Shown here: piece after piece, positions 1 through 6,786 of the stretch
Position numbering within the stretch: position 1 is the stretch's first letter
Layout of the letters: each line of letters begins with the position of its first letter
NCBI GenBank assembly: GCA_009926035.1
Contig: RFPQ01000043.1
Coordinates: forward strand, 1 to 6,786
Origin: Betaproteobacteria bacterium
GTDB taxonomy: Bacteria; Pseudomonadota; Gammaproteobacteria; Burkholderiales; Methylophilaceae
Length of the DNA stretch: 6,786 nt
Direction: 5' to 3'
Made by a program: the position numbers and the translations under genes
The notes under the pieces: generated by a model
What the model was told of the DNA's origin: nothing
The model's database searches: none
Seen by the model: the letters and a program-made list of their open reading frames with translations, nothing else

Positions 1-249
1 ATCTTCCGCACTTAAATTTTTATGCGCCATTAATACTAGAGTATGAAACCATAGATCAGCAACTTCATGGATAAGCTCTTTGTTATCCCCTTGACGCGCG
101 GCAATGATTGTCTCAAAAGCTTCTTCATTTACTTTTTTTAAAATGGCTTCCAATCCGTCACGATACAAAGAAGCTGTATATGATTTACTAGGGTCGTCTT
201 TTTTTCTAGCTTCAAGTATTTCTGTAAGTTTTTTTAAAATCGTATTCAT
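1..249 (-). CDS. hisE: Phosphoribosyl-ATP pyrophosphohydrolase HisE (3' end cut by window edge)
   Basis: HisE hydrolyses phosphoribosyl-ATP to phosphoribosyl-AMP and pyrophosphate, the second step of histidine synthesis, in the cytoplasm. I translated it from the ATG at 249; 83 codons stay open to the window edge with no stop, so roughly the last 20-25 residues of a typical free-standing HisE are missing. Visible family marks are SYTASLYRDG (residues 23-32) and the all-alpha MazG-like metal site: E42, E43 and E46 (EExxE), then E62 and D65 in HEVADLWFH (61-69). It lies 5 nt after the hisI stop, in a different frame, so hisI and hisE are separate genes and not the fused hisIE of enterics. Upstream there is only an A-rich AAGAAA and no good Shine-Dalgarno, so translation is probably coupled to hisI. 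The motif reads KVNEEAFE where I recall KVGEEATE or a close variant in relatives; the acidic ligands are kept. Confidence 0.95.
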   Translation of the reverse strand, partial: MNTILKKLTEILEARKKDDPSKSYTASLYRDGLEAILKKVNEEAFETIIAARQGDNKELIHEVADLWFHTLVLMAHKNLSAED

Positions 250-254
250 ATTAA

Positions 255-641
255 TTATTTCTTATAAATATCTTTAGGTTCCTTAATTACGGGATAATCA
301 GTAACCCACATATTTTTGTCATCTAACTTTTGATAAAAACAAGTTTCACGACCTGTATGGCAAGCAATGTTTTCAATTTGCTCAATTTTAAGTAGGATGA
401 CATCGCCATCACAATCAAGTCTTATTTCATGGACATTCTGCACATGTCCAGATTCTTCGCCCTTTTCCCAAATTTTTTTTCTGGATCTTGACCAATAAAA
501 AGCTTTCTTATTTTTTTGTGTAAGTTCTAAAGCTTTTTGATTCATCCATGCAAACATAAGAATTTTATTTGTTCTATAGTCTTGAGCAATGACTGGGACA
601 AGTCCATCTTTGTCCCATTTGATAGATTGTATCCAGCTCAT
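255..641 (-). CDS. hisI: Phosphoribosyl-AMP cyclohydrolase HisI
   Basis: HisI opens the adenine ring of phosphoribosyl-AMP to give ProFAR, step three of the pathway; it is a cytoplasmic zinc enzyme that acts as a dimer. The 128-residue length fits a stand-alone cyclohydrolase without a HisE domain. The whole family signature is visible: [18 protein letters not shown] (residues 49-66), the metal-binding LDCDGD (75-80, with D76, D78 and D80) and CHTGRETCF (94-102). C77, C94 and C101 are the expected zinc cysteines. The ATG overlaps the hisF stop in an ATGA at 638-641, a typical coupled junction, and this start gives the canonical short N-terminus before the beta strands. A weak GAG lies 8 nt upstream. 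The codons for R54-I57 contain a run of eight A. hisE follows 5 nt after the TAA. No key residue is missing. Confidence 0.98.
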   Translation of the reverse strand: MSWIQSIKWDKDGLVPVIAQDYRTNKILMFAWMNQKALELTQKNKKAFYWSRSRKKIWEKGEESGHVQNVHEIRLDCDGDVILLKIEQIENIACHTGRETCFYQKLDDKNMWVTDYPVIKEPKDIYKK

Positions 642-1408
642 TGGCGAATCTCGATGTGATTAGATTTCATAAACGCTTTCGCTTCATTAATCGTATATTC
701 TCCAAAATGAAATATGCTTGCCGCTAAAACCGCATCAGCCCCACCTATTTTTACACCATCTACAAGGTGCTGAAGATCGCCAACACCTCCAGAAGCAATA
801 ATAGGCACATCCACTTTATCAGATATTGCCTTAATCAATTCGAGATCAAAACCTTTTTTTGTCCCATCTCGATCCATGCTTGTAACTAATAACTCACCTG
901 CCCCTAATGAAGCCATTTTTGCTGCCCATTCAACCGCATCTAATCCGGTGGCATTTCTACCTCCATGAGTAAATACTTGCCAAAAAGATTTGCTTCCTTC
1001 TACCGTTAACTTTGCATCAATTGCAACCACAATACACTGGGAACCAAAACGAGATGAAGTTTGATAAACAATGTCTGGATTAACAATTGCTGAGGTATTA
1101 ATACTGACTTTATCAGCACCTGCATTGAGTAAATTTCTCACATCTTCGGGAGTTCGAACGCCGCCACCTACAGTCAGTGGAATAAAAACTTCTTTGGCAA
1201 CATTCTCAATAATGTGAAGTATTAAACCCCGATTATCTGAACTTGCTGTGATATCTAAAAAAGCTAATTCATCAGCACCTTGCTCATTGTATTTTTTTGC
1301 AACTTCTACAGGATCGCCTGCATCTTTTAATTCTAAAAAATTAATCCCTTTAACAACTCTGCCATCAGTCACATCTAGACAAGGAATAATTCTTTTGGCG
1401 AGTGACAT
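638..1408 (-). CDS. hisF: Imidazole glycerol phosphate synthase, cyclase subunit HisF
   Basis: HisF is the (beta/alpha)8-barrel cyclase that, with ammonia from HisH, converts PRFAR to imidazole glycerol phosphate and AICAR; AICAR feeds into purine synthesis. At 256 residues it is full length. The catalytic acids are D12 in IIPCLDV and D131 in VAIDAK. Phosphate-binding loops are GGGVRT (81-86), SINTSA (102-107), ASGGVG (205-210) and AASIFHFGE (229-237). The residues that form the ammonia gate in the Thermotoga enzyme also align: R6, E47, K100 and E172. The start ATG directly abuts the hisA stop (TAAATG), so reinitiation after hisA is likely; no convincing Shine-Dalgarno is present. It is an evident paralogue of HisA, sharing the IIPCLD/IIPAID start, the second catalytic aspartate and the GGG phosphate loop. 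The HisH partner is encoded two genes upstream. Confidence 0.98.
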   Translation of the reverse strand: MSLAKRIIPCLDVTDGRVVKGINFLELKDAGDPVEVAKKYNEQGADELAFLDITASSDNRGLILHIIENVAKEVFIPLTVGGGVRTPEDVRNLLNAGADKVSINTSAIVNPDIVYQTSSRFGSQCIVVAIDAKLTVEGSKSFWQVFTHGGRNATGLDAVEWAAKMASLGAGELLVTSMDRDGTKKGFDLELIKAISDKVDVPIIASGGVGDLQHLVDGVKIGGADAVLAASIFHFGEYTINEAKAFMKSNHIEIRQ

Positions 1409-2149
1409 TTATTTGATAAGCTCATCTGCGAGTGTTTGTGCTGCTTTAAAATCAAGCGTTCCCTCGTATATAGCTCTACCTGTAATTGCTCCGCTGACGC
1501 CTGAATATGCAATTGAACATAAATTTTTAATATCTTCTAGATTAGTCACACCACCACTAGCAATCACAGGAATGGTAAGGGCTTCGGCTAATTTCTCAGT
1601 TGCTTCAATATTCAATCCATTCAACATGCCATCACGTCCAATATCTGTATAAATAATAGCTTCAACACCATAACCTTCAAATTTCTTTGCTAGCTCAATC
1701 ACATTGTGTCCGGTTAATTTGGCCCATCCATCAATAGCCACTTCCCCTTCTTTAGCGTCAAGCCCCACAATAATTTGCCCAGGAAATGCATAACAAGCTT
1801 CGTGAAGAAAACCGGGATTTTTAACCGCGGCTGTACCTATAATGATGTAATCCACGCCGTTATTAAGATATTTTTCAACCGTATCAAGGTTACGAATACC
1901 GCCACCTAATTGAATTGGAATCGCCCCACCAACTTCTTTTACAATAGCTTTAATAGCTGATTCATTGACTGGCTTGCCTGCAAAAGCGCCGTTTAGATCA
2001 ACCAGATGAAGTCTTCGAGCACCTAGATCTATCCATTGTTTTGCAACTTCTACAGGGTTTTCTGAAAAGATTGTTGATTCTTCCATTACCCCTTGTTTAA
2101 GCCTAACGCATTTACCGTCTTTCAAATCAATTGCTGGAATGATTAACAT
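1409..2149 (-). CDS. hisA: ProFAR isomerase HisA
   Basis: HisA (1-(5-phosphoribosyl)-5-[(5-phosphoribosylamino)methylideneamino]imidazole-4-carboxamide isomerase) performs an Amadori rearrangement of ProFAR to PRFAR, supplying HisF/HisH. It is a cytoplasmic (beta/alpha)8 barrel; 246 residues is the usual length. Visible active-site features are D8 in [16 protein letters not shown]131 in VGLDAKEG, and T168-D169 in [10 protein letters not shown]. The two phosphate loops are GGGIRN (82-87) with GTAAV (105-109), and ASGGV (197-201) with GRAIYEG (224-230). The start lies 11 nt after the hisH stop, and this gap holds one of the better ribosome-binding candidates of the operon (TAGG, 10 nt from the ATG). 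The stop touches the hisF ATG. The PriA variant of actinomycetes, which also works in tryptophan synthesis, is unlikely in this operon context, though sequence reading alone does not exclude it. Confidence 0.98.
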   Translation of the reverse strand: MLIIPAIDLKDGKCVRLKQGVMEESTIFSENPVEVAKQWIDLGARRLHLVDLNGAFAGKPVNESAIKAIVKEVGGAIPIQLGGGIRNLDTVEKYLNNGVDYIIIGTAAVKNPGFLHEACYAFPGQIIVGLDAKEGEVAIDGWAKLTGHNVIELAKKFEGYGVEAIIYTDIGRDGMLNGLNIEATEKLAEALTIPVIASGGVTNLEDIKNLCSIAYSGVSGAITGRAIYEGTLDFKAAQTLADELIK

Positions 2150-2159
2150 AAACTAAAAA

Positions 2160-2163
2160 CCTA
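2160..2163 (-). promoter_or_regulatory. Possible ribosome-binding site of hisA
   Basis: Read on the minus strand, TAGG here combines the hisH stop codon (TAG) with the next G and lies 10 nt before the hisA ATG at 2149. It is one of few purine-rich candidates in front of any start in this operon. The match to the anti-Shine-Dalgarno is only AGG and the spacing is on the long side, so the assignment is tentative. Its overlap with the hisH stop would suit coupled translation of hisH and hisA. Confidence 0.3.
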
Positions 2164-2793
2164 TACTGACCATTGAATAAAATTTTTGATAAGTTGTAAG
2201 CCAGCTGTGGAACTTTTTTCTGGATGAAATTGCACTGCAAAAATATTTTCTTTCGCAATAGCACAACAAAATTTTTGTGCGTATGAAGTTTCAGCTGACA
2301 CAATATTTTTTTCTTTAGATTCTAAATAGTAACTATGAACAAAATAAAATCGATCGTTATTACTAATGTTTTGCCATAAGGGATGAATATTTGTCTGAGA
2401 TACTTCATTCCATCCCATATGAGGAATTTTTAACTTATGACCACTTTCATCTGCTGTATTGTGATTATTAAATCGCTTAATAGTGCCACTTAGTAATCCT
2501 AAGCCTTCTACATTACCTTCTTCGCTTTTATCAAACAGCATCTGCAAACCAATGCATATTCCTAAAAAAGGTTTTGTTTTGGCTGCGTCAATTACGGAAG
2601 ATCTTAAACTTCTTTCATCAAGTTCTCTTATGCAATCTGGCATAGCCCCTTGACCAGGAAAAACTACACGATGTGCTTTTTTGATATCGGCAGGATTACT
2701 TGTAACTTTAATATCAGCTTCGGGCGATACTTGTTGAAAGGCATTAAATACTGACTTTAAATTTCCCATTCCATAATCAATGATTGCGATCAT
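2161..2793 (-). CDS. hisH: Imidazole glycerol phosphate synthase, glutamine amidotransferase subunit HisH
   Basis: HisH is a class I (triad) glutaminase that releases ammonia and channels it into the HisF barrel. It has 210 residues, normal for the family. The nucleophile is C80 in LGICIGLQMLF (77-87), and the rest of the triad is H190 and E192 in VQFHPEKS (187-194). PGQGAMPDC (46-54) forms the oxyanion-loop region, and YFVHSYY (150-156) is a further family motif. The start gives the canonical MIAIIDYGMGN N-terminus. It lies 22 nt after the hisB stop with no recognisable Shine-Dalgarno. hisA comes between it and its partner hisF, the common proteobacterial arrangement HAF. All catalytic residues are present, so the subunit is expected to be active. 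PabA/TrpG-type amidotransferases are excluded by the DYGMGN start and the context. Confidence 0.98.
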   Translation of the reverse strand: MIAIIDYGMGNLKSVFNAFQQVSPEADIKVTSNPADIKKAHRVVFPGQGAMPDCIRELDERSLRSSVIDAAKTKPFLGICIGLQMLFDKSEEGNVEGLGLLSGTIKRFNNHNTADESGHKLKIPHMGWNEVSQTNIHPLWQNISNNDRFYFVHSYYLESKEKNIVSAETSYAQKFCCAIAKENIFAVQFHPEKSSTAGLQLIKNFIQWSV

Positions 2794-2815
2794 TATTATT
2801 TTGATGAAAAAAGGT

Positions 2816-3406
2816 TTATAGACTGCCTTTGGTTGAGGGGGTTATGCCAGAAATTTTTGGGTCAATACAAACAGCCATTTTAAGGGCTCTTCCAAATGCT
2901 TTATAAATTGTTTCTGCTTGGTGATGTGAATTATCACCTTTAAGATTATCGATGTGCATCGTAATATTTGCATGATTTACGAATCCTTGAAAAAATTCGT
3001 GAATTAAATCAACATCAAATTCACCTATAGCAGCTCTTTTAAATTCAACATTAAATTCAAGCCCCGGTCTGCCTGAAATATCAAGCACAACTCTAGACAA
3101 TGCTTCATCTAAAGGAATAATGGCTGAACCATATCTAGTAATACCTTTTTTATCCCCGATTGCTTTATTGAAGGCCTGACCAAGAACTATGCCAACATCT
3201 TCAACAGTATGATGTGCATCAATATGAAGATCGCCTTTTGCTGTCACTTCTAGATCGAACATGCCGTGACGCGCAACTTGGTCTAACATATGATCTAAGA
3301 AACCGATGCCAGTATTGAGTTTTGCGCTCCCCTGACCGTCAAGATTAATACTTATCTCAATTTTAGTTTCATTTGTATTTCTTGAAACAGATGCTGATCT
3401 TGTCAT
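2816..3406 (-). CDS. hisB: Imidazoleglycerol-phosphate dehydratase HisB (monofunctional)
   Basis: HisB removes water from imidazole glycerol phosphate to give imidazole acetol phosphate, a manganese-dependent step performed by a 24-subunit cytoplasmic enzyme. The 196 residues cover only the dehydratase domain; the N-terminal HAD phosphatase half of the enteric bifunctional HisB is absent. Diagnostic segments are GFLDHML (35-41), [11 protein letters not shown] (63-73), HEFFQGF (136-142), [19 protein letters not shown] (158-176) and the C-terminal PSTKGSL (190-196). The histidines and acids of the two metal sites (H65, H66, E69, H161, H162, E165) are all there. An in-frame TAA lies five codons upstream of the ATG with no other start between, so the start is well fixed. 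The gene is preceded by the largest gap in the operon (64 nt), which may carry an internal promoter; the region before the ATG is A-rich and lacks a Shine-Dalgarno. Confidence 0.98.
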   Translation of the reverse strand: MTRSASVSRNTNETKIEISINLDGQGSAKLNTGIGFLDHMLDQVARHGMFDLEVTAKGDLHIDAHHTVEDVGIVLGQAFNKAIGDKKGITRYGSAIIPLDEALSRVVLDISGRPGLEFNVEFKRAAIGEFDVDLIHEFFQGFVNHANITMHIDNLKGDNSHHQAETIYKAFGRALKMAVCIDPKISGITPSTKGSL

Positions 3407-3470
3407 ATTTTTTTACTTAAAGTAGATGAGATATTTTAACCCATTAAAAATGTAATTAACATCAATTATT
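3407..3470 (-). promoter_or_regulatory. hisC-hisB intergenic gap, possible weak internal promoter
   Basis: This 64-nt AT-rich gap is the only sizeable space between genes here. On the minus strand it contains TTGATG (3465-3460) and TAAAAT (3438-3433), which resemble sigma-70 -35 and -10 hexamers, but the spacer is 21 nt, longer than the favoured 16-18, so at best it would be a weak promoter. No extended -10 TGn is present. The only inverted repeats are very short (TACTT-A-AAGTA at 3414-3424), and no GC-rich hairpin with a T-run indicates a terminator. An internal promoter serving hisB and later genes is known in the enteric his operon, located in distal hisC, which makes the position suggestive. 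Chance AT-richness is an equally good explanation. Confidence 0.22.
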
Positions 3471-4535
3471 TCATGTGCTTACAATAAGCTTTAAGCTCTC
3501 AAGCAATACTTGCATTTCTTCATCCGAACCAATTGTGAATCGGATATAAGAAGAAATTCGTATTGGATTATCAAAACGTCTCACTACAATTCCATGACCT
3601 CTTAATTTGCTTACTATTATTTTTCCATCAACAGAGTTGTGTTTAGCAAAAACAAAATTGGCGCCCGAAGGTAAGACTGAAAAATTAAGATCTTTCAATT
3701 TATCTATAAAATTTAATTTTGTATAAATAACTTTATGGCAGGTATTTTTGAAATAGGAATCATCTTTAAAAGATTCAATACCTGCAATCAATCCTAATCG
3801 ATCAATTGGATAAGAATTAAAACTATCTTTTACTCTCACTAAAGCCTCAATAAGATCCGGATGACCTATGGCGTAACCAAGCCTTAATCCCGCCAATGAT
3901 CTCGATTTAGAAAATGAATGCGTGACCAATAAATTATTGTATTTTTCCGTAAGAGAAATAACGGATTCCGTCCCAAAGTCTACATAAGCTTCGTCTACGA
4001 TCACTACAGAATCATTATTCTTTTCAAGAAATACTTCAATCTGTTTCAAACTAAGTGGTATACCGGTTGGCGCATTTGGATTGGGGAAAATAACGCCCCC
4101 ATTAGGCATCAAATAATCATTTAATGAGATTTCAAACGAATCATTGAGGGGGATAGTTTTAAAATCAATCTCGTAGAGTTTGCAATATACCGGATAAAAG
4201 CTATAAGAAATATCAGGAAATAAAATGGGCGCGTCATGTTTTAAGAGCGCTTGAAAAGCAATAGCTAAAACTTCATCCGAACCATTGCCCACAAAAACAT
4301 GATTAGTTTTAACATTAAAATAATCTGCAATTGATTTTTTAAGAGCCTCTGAATTTGGATCCGGGTAAAGCCTTAAAGTGTCATCTGTAAATTCTTTAAT
4401 TGCTGCAATGACTTTTGGACTTGGTCCATAAGGATTCTCATTAGTATTTAATTTAATTAGATTATTGAGTTTAGGTTGTTCGCCAGGAATATATGGCGTT
4501 AAGCCATGGACAACCTTACTCCAGAATTTACTCAT
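3471..4535 (-). CDS. hisC: Histidinol-phosphate aminotransferase HisC
   Basis: HisC transfers the amino group of glutamate to imidazole acetol phosphate, forming histidinol phosphate. It is a PLP-dependent fold-type I aminotransferase (class I/II), normally a cytoplasmic homodimer. Length is 354 residues, close to the E. coli enzyme. Visible residues are [12 protein letters not shown] (29-40), NGSDEVL (84-90), PNPNAPTG (151-158, with N154), DEAYVDF (181-187) contacting the PLP ring, and [17 protein letters not shown] (205-221), in which K210 is the Schiff-base lysine and R218 binds the cofactor phosphate. R332 in IRFTIG (331-336) should bind the substrate. The ATG overlaps the last codons of hisD by 8 nt (ATGAGTAA), implying translational coupling. 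Other aminotransferases of this fold, such as a tyrosine or cobalamin-type CobD enzyme, are less likely given the motifs and position. A 64-nt gap follows before hisB. Confidence 0.98.
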   Translation of the reverse strand: MSKFWSKVVHGLTPYIPGEQPKLNNLIKLNTNENPYGPSPKVIAAIKEFTDDTLRLYPDPNSEALKKSIADYFNVKTNHVFVGNGSDEVLAIAFQALLKHDAPILFPDISYSFYPVYCKLYEIDFKTIPLNDSFEISLNDYLMPNGGVIFPNPNAPTGIPLSLKQIEVFLEKNNDSVVIVDEAYVDFGTESVISLTEKYNNLLVTHSFSKSRSLAGLRLGYAIGHPDLIEALVRVKDSFNSYPIDRLGLIAGIESFKDDSYFKNTCHKVIYTKLNFIDKLKDLNFSVLPSGANFVFAKHNSVDGKIIVSKLRGHGIVVRRFDNPIRISSYIRFTIGSDEEMQVLLESLKLIVST

Positions 4536-5832
4536 TATCTATTCGATATTCCGCAGATTTGGCATGGGCTTGAAGTCCTTCGCCATGAGCTAAAACCGAG
4601 GCAATTTTTCCAAGCTTGCGTGCGCCTTGATGAGATAATTTAATTAGACTTGAGCGCTTTTGAAAATCATAAACACCAAGTGGCGAAGAAAATCTTGCTG
4701 TTCTTGATGTAGGCAGAACATGATTCGGGCCAGCGCAATAATCGCCAACAGCTTCGCATGTATTTCTTCCCATAAAGATAGCGCCCGCATGTTTAATGCT
4801 ATTAACGAGCATATCTGGGTCATCTACCGAAAGCTCTAAATGTTCAGGTGAAATAAAATTTGAAATCTCGGCTGCCTCTTCTAAGTTTTTTACTTTGATC
4901 ATTGCACCTCTATTTTCTAAAGAAGTCTCAATAATTTTTTTTCTTGGCATGGTATCAATTAATTTATTAATACTCTCTTGAACTTGATTTAAAAACTCAT
5001 CGCTTGGGCTAATTAAAATCGACTGTGCTAGCTCATCATGCTCAGCTTGAGAAAATAAATCCATCGCAATCCAATCTGGATTCGATTTTTCATCTGCGAT
5101 GATAAGTATTTCTGAAGGTCCTGCGACCATATCAATTCCAACAACACCGAATACTCTTCTTTTGGCTTCTGCAACATAAGCGTTGCCTGGGCCTACGATT
5201 TTATCGACCTGAGGGATCGTTTGCGTCCCATAAGCAAGTGCACCGATTGCTTGAGCACCGCCAATTGAAAATACACGATCAACTTTAACGAGCGCTGCGG
5301 CAGCTAAAACTAGCTGATTTCTTTCTCCATGAGGAGATGGGACCACCATAATAATTTCTTTAACACCTGCCACTTTTGCTGGAATTGCGTTCATTAACAC
5401 TGAAGAGGGGTAAGCTGCTTTTCCTCCAGGAACATATAAACCAACTCGATCCAGCGAAGTTACTTTTTGACCAAGTAAAGTTTGATCATCTTCGGTATAA
5501 CTCCATGAGCTCATTAATTGTTTATTGTGATAATCAAAAACTCTTTTAGCAGCTTCTTCGAGGGCATCTTTTGATGCTTTAGGAAGGCTTTCCAAAGCTA
5601 AATTTAATTCTTCTTTAGAGATTTCAAAGTCTTCCATGCTAGAAAAATCTGCGTGATCAAATTTTTTTGTATATTCAATTACCGCTTGATCGCCTCTTTT
5701 TTTTACATCACTTAAAATTTCTGCGACCGTTTTTTCAATCTCAGTATTTTCTTCAGCCTCAAAGAAAATAAGCTGACTTAACTGATCTTTAAAGTTTGAG
5801 TCTTGGGTATTTAATTTTTTAATTTGAATCAT
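4528..5832 (-). CDS. hisD: Histidinol dehydrogenase HisD
   Basis: HisD performs the last two steps, the NAD-dependent four-electron oxidation of histidinol through histidinal to histidine, as a zinc-containing cytoplasmic dimer. It is full length at 434 residues. The expected zinc ligands are Q262 and H265 ([10 protein letters not shown]), D364 (GDYCAGPNH, 363-371) and H423 (QAHAKS). The catalytic pair is E330-H331 in SPEHLEL. These match E. coli Q259, H262, D360, H419 and E326-H327 with a constant offset of 3 to 4. GLYVPGG (131-137), IVGPGNAYV (212-220) and DMVAGPSEI (234-242) are further signature segments. The start follows hisG by 8 nt without a Shine-Dalgarno; the stop overlaps hisC by 8 nt. 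Two runs of eight A occur in the coding strand (V43-R46 and R297-I300). No key residue is missing. Confidence 0.98.
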   Translation of the reverse strand: MIQIKKLNTQDSNFKDQLSQLIFFEAEENTEIEKTVAEILSDVKKRGDQAVIEYTKKFDHADFSSMEDFEISKEELNLALESLPKASKDALEEAAKRVFDYHNKQLMSSWSYTEDDQTLLGQKVTSLDRVGLYVPGGKAAYPSSVLMNAIPAKVAGVKEIIMVVPSPHGERNQLVLAAAALVKVDRVFSIGGAQAIGALAYGTQTIPQVDKIVGPGNAYVAEAKRRVFGVVGIDMVAGPSEILIIADEKSNPDWIAMDLFSQAEHDELAQSILISPSDEFLNQVQESINKLIDTMPRKKIIETSLENRGAMIKVKNLEEAAEISNFISPEHLELSVDDPDMLVNSIKHAGAIFMGRNTCEAVGDYCAGPNHVLPTSRTARFSSPLGVYDFQKRSSLIKLSHQGARKLGKIASVLAHGEGLQAHAKSAEYRIDNE

Positions 5833-5840
5833 AGGTATGA

Positions 5841-6482
5841 TTATGCTGTGAGTGCTTTTTCAAATTGACTAAGAATAGGCTGCAAGAGTTCTCTTTTTAA
5901 TTTTAATGATGCTTGATTAATGATCAATCGTGAACTGATGTCAGAAATATCTTCGACTGCAACGAGATTATTAGCTTTCAAAGTTTTACCTGTACTCACT
6001 AAATCTACGATCACATCTGCTAGACCTACAAGCGGAGCTAATTCCATTGAGCCATAAAGCTTAATTAAATCAATATGCATGCCTTTTTTTGCGAAATGTT
6101 CTTTAGCCACTTTTACATATTTTGTCGCGACTTTTAAGCGGACACCTTTTTGAACAGCCCCTGCATAATCAAAATCTTGTTTAGCCGCTACCATCATTTT
6201 GCATCGGCCAATATTAAGATCAATGGGCTGATAAAGTCCTTCGCCCATATATTCATCAAGAATATCTTTACCTGTAATACCAATATCGGCTGCGCCATAT
6301 TCAACATAAGTTGGCACATCTGTAGCTCTTACAATAATAAGCTTTATATCTTTTTGGTTGGTATCTAAAATAAGTTTTCTTGATGTTTCAGGATCTTCGT
6401 TACAAGTAATGCCTATCCTCTCTAAAAGAGGGATGGTTTGTTCAAATATTCTTCCTTTAGATAAAGCGATTGTAATTTTCAT
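5841..6482 (-). CDS. hisG: ATP phosphoribosyltransferase catalytic subunit HisG, short form
   Basis: HisG condenses ATP with PRPP to phosphoribosyl-ATP, the committed and usually feedback-controlled step. The 213 residues hold only the two catalytic subdomains with a periplasmic-binding-protein-like fold; the C-terminal regulatory domain of about 80 residues found in long HisG is absent. Visible signatures are the N-terminal [10 protein letters not shown] (3-12), [13 protein letters not shown] (63-75), and the PRPP-binding stretch around residues 147-173, including D156, D160 and LVSTGKTL (161-168). Short HisG proteins normally work as a hetero-octamer with HisZ, a catalytically dead histidyl-tRNA-synthetase paralogue that senses histidine; no hisZ is in this window. 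The ATG is 1 nt after the murA stop, with a weak GGA 9 nt upstream inside murA. The first his gene is therefore probably co-transcribed with murA, and there is no room for a leader peptide or attenuator between them. Confidence 0.97.
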   Translation of the reverse strand: MKITIALSKGRIFEQTIPLLERIGITCNEDPETSRKLILDTNQKDIKLIIVRATDVPTYVEYGAADIGITGKDILDEYMGEGLYQPIDLNIGRCKMMVAAKQDFDYAGAVQKGVRLKVATKYVKVAKEHFAKKGMHIDLIKLYGSMELAPLVGLADVIVDLVSTGKTLKANNLVAVEDISDISSRLIINQASLKLKRELLQPILSQFEKALTA

Positions 6483-6483
6483 C

Positions 6484-6786
<303 letters not shown>

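Noticed and set aside
1248..1652. Open frame of 134 codons on the plus strand across the hisF/hisA boundary
   Set aside because: It is antisense to two certain genes with strongly conserved motifs, has low-complexity Ser/Ala/Leu-rich content and no recognisable domain or start signal; it is a shadow of the his genes.
3414..3424. Small inverted repeat TACTT-A-AAGTA before hisB, considered as operator or terminator
   Set aside because: The arms are only 5 bases, AT-rich and too short for a stable hairpin; no T-run follows on the coding strand, and such repeats arise often by chance in AT-rich DNA.
4796..4981. Open frame of 61 codons on the plus strand inside hisD
   Set aside because: It is antisense to the conserved hisD region and resembles no protein family I know; a chance frame.
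6150..6368. Open frame of 72 codons on the plus strand inside hisG
   Set aside because: It is antisense to conserved hisG sequence, with Ile/Phe/His/Asn-rich composition typical of a reverse-complement shadow.

Overview
This window is a nearly complete, tightly packed histidine biosynthesis operon, read entirely on the minus strand. From the 5' end of transcription (right edge) to the left edge the order is murA (3' end only), hisG, hisD, hisC, hisB, hisH, hisA, hisF, hisI, hisE (cut by the left edge). No mobile element, RNA gene, CRISPR array or unknown gene was found. Nothing here looks like an undescribed system.

The order murA-hisGDCBHAFIE, the short HisG (213 aa), a HisB with only the dehydratase domain, and unfused hisI and hisE together suggest a betaproteobacterium. 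Enteric gammaproteobacteria differ: they have a long HisG, a bifunctional HisB and a fused hisIE. The DNA is clearly AT-rich, with many A/T runs, and the spacers are minimal. This points by inference to a streamlined low-GC lineage such as freshwater or marine Methylophilales (OM43 / Methylopumilus-like). The assignment rests on gene order and composition from memory and was not tested by a search.

Layout: murA ends 1 nt before hisG. hisG-hisD are 8 nt apart, hisD-hisC overlap by 8 nt, and hisC-hisB are separated by 64 nt, the only real intergenic gap. hisB-hisH are 22 nt apart and hisH-hisA 11 nt. hisA-hisF abut (TAAATG), hisF-hisI overlap by 4 nt (ATGA), and hisI-hisE are 5 nt apart. No stretch above 300 bases lacks a gene.

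Together the genes convert PRPP and ATP to histidine: HisG (step 1), HisE and HisI (pyrophosphohydrolase and cyclohydrolase), HisA (ProFAR isomerase), HisH-HisF (glutamine amidotransferase and cyclase), HisB (dehydratase), HisC (aminotransferase) and HisD (the last two oxidations). Two expected partners are not in the window: HisZ, the usual regulatory subunit for a short HisG, and a histidinol-phosphate phosphatase. Most start codons have little or no Shine-Dalgarno sequence, so translational coupling is probably important.
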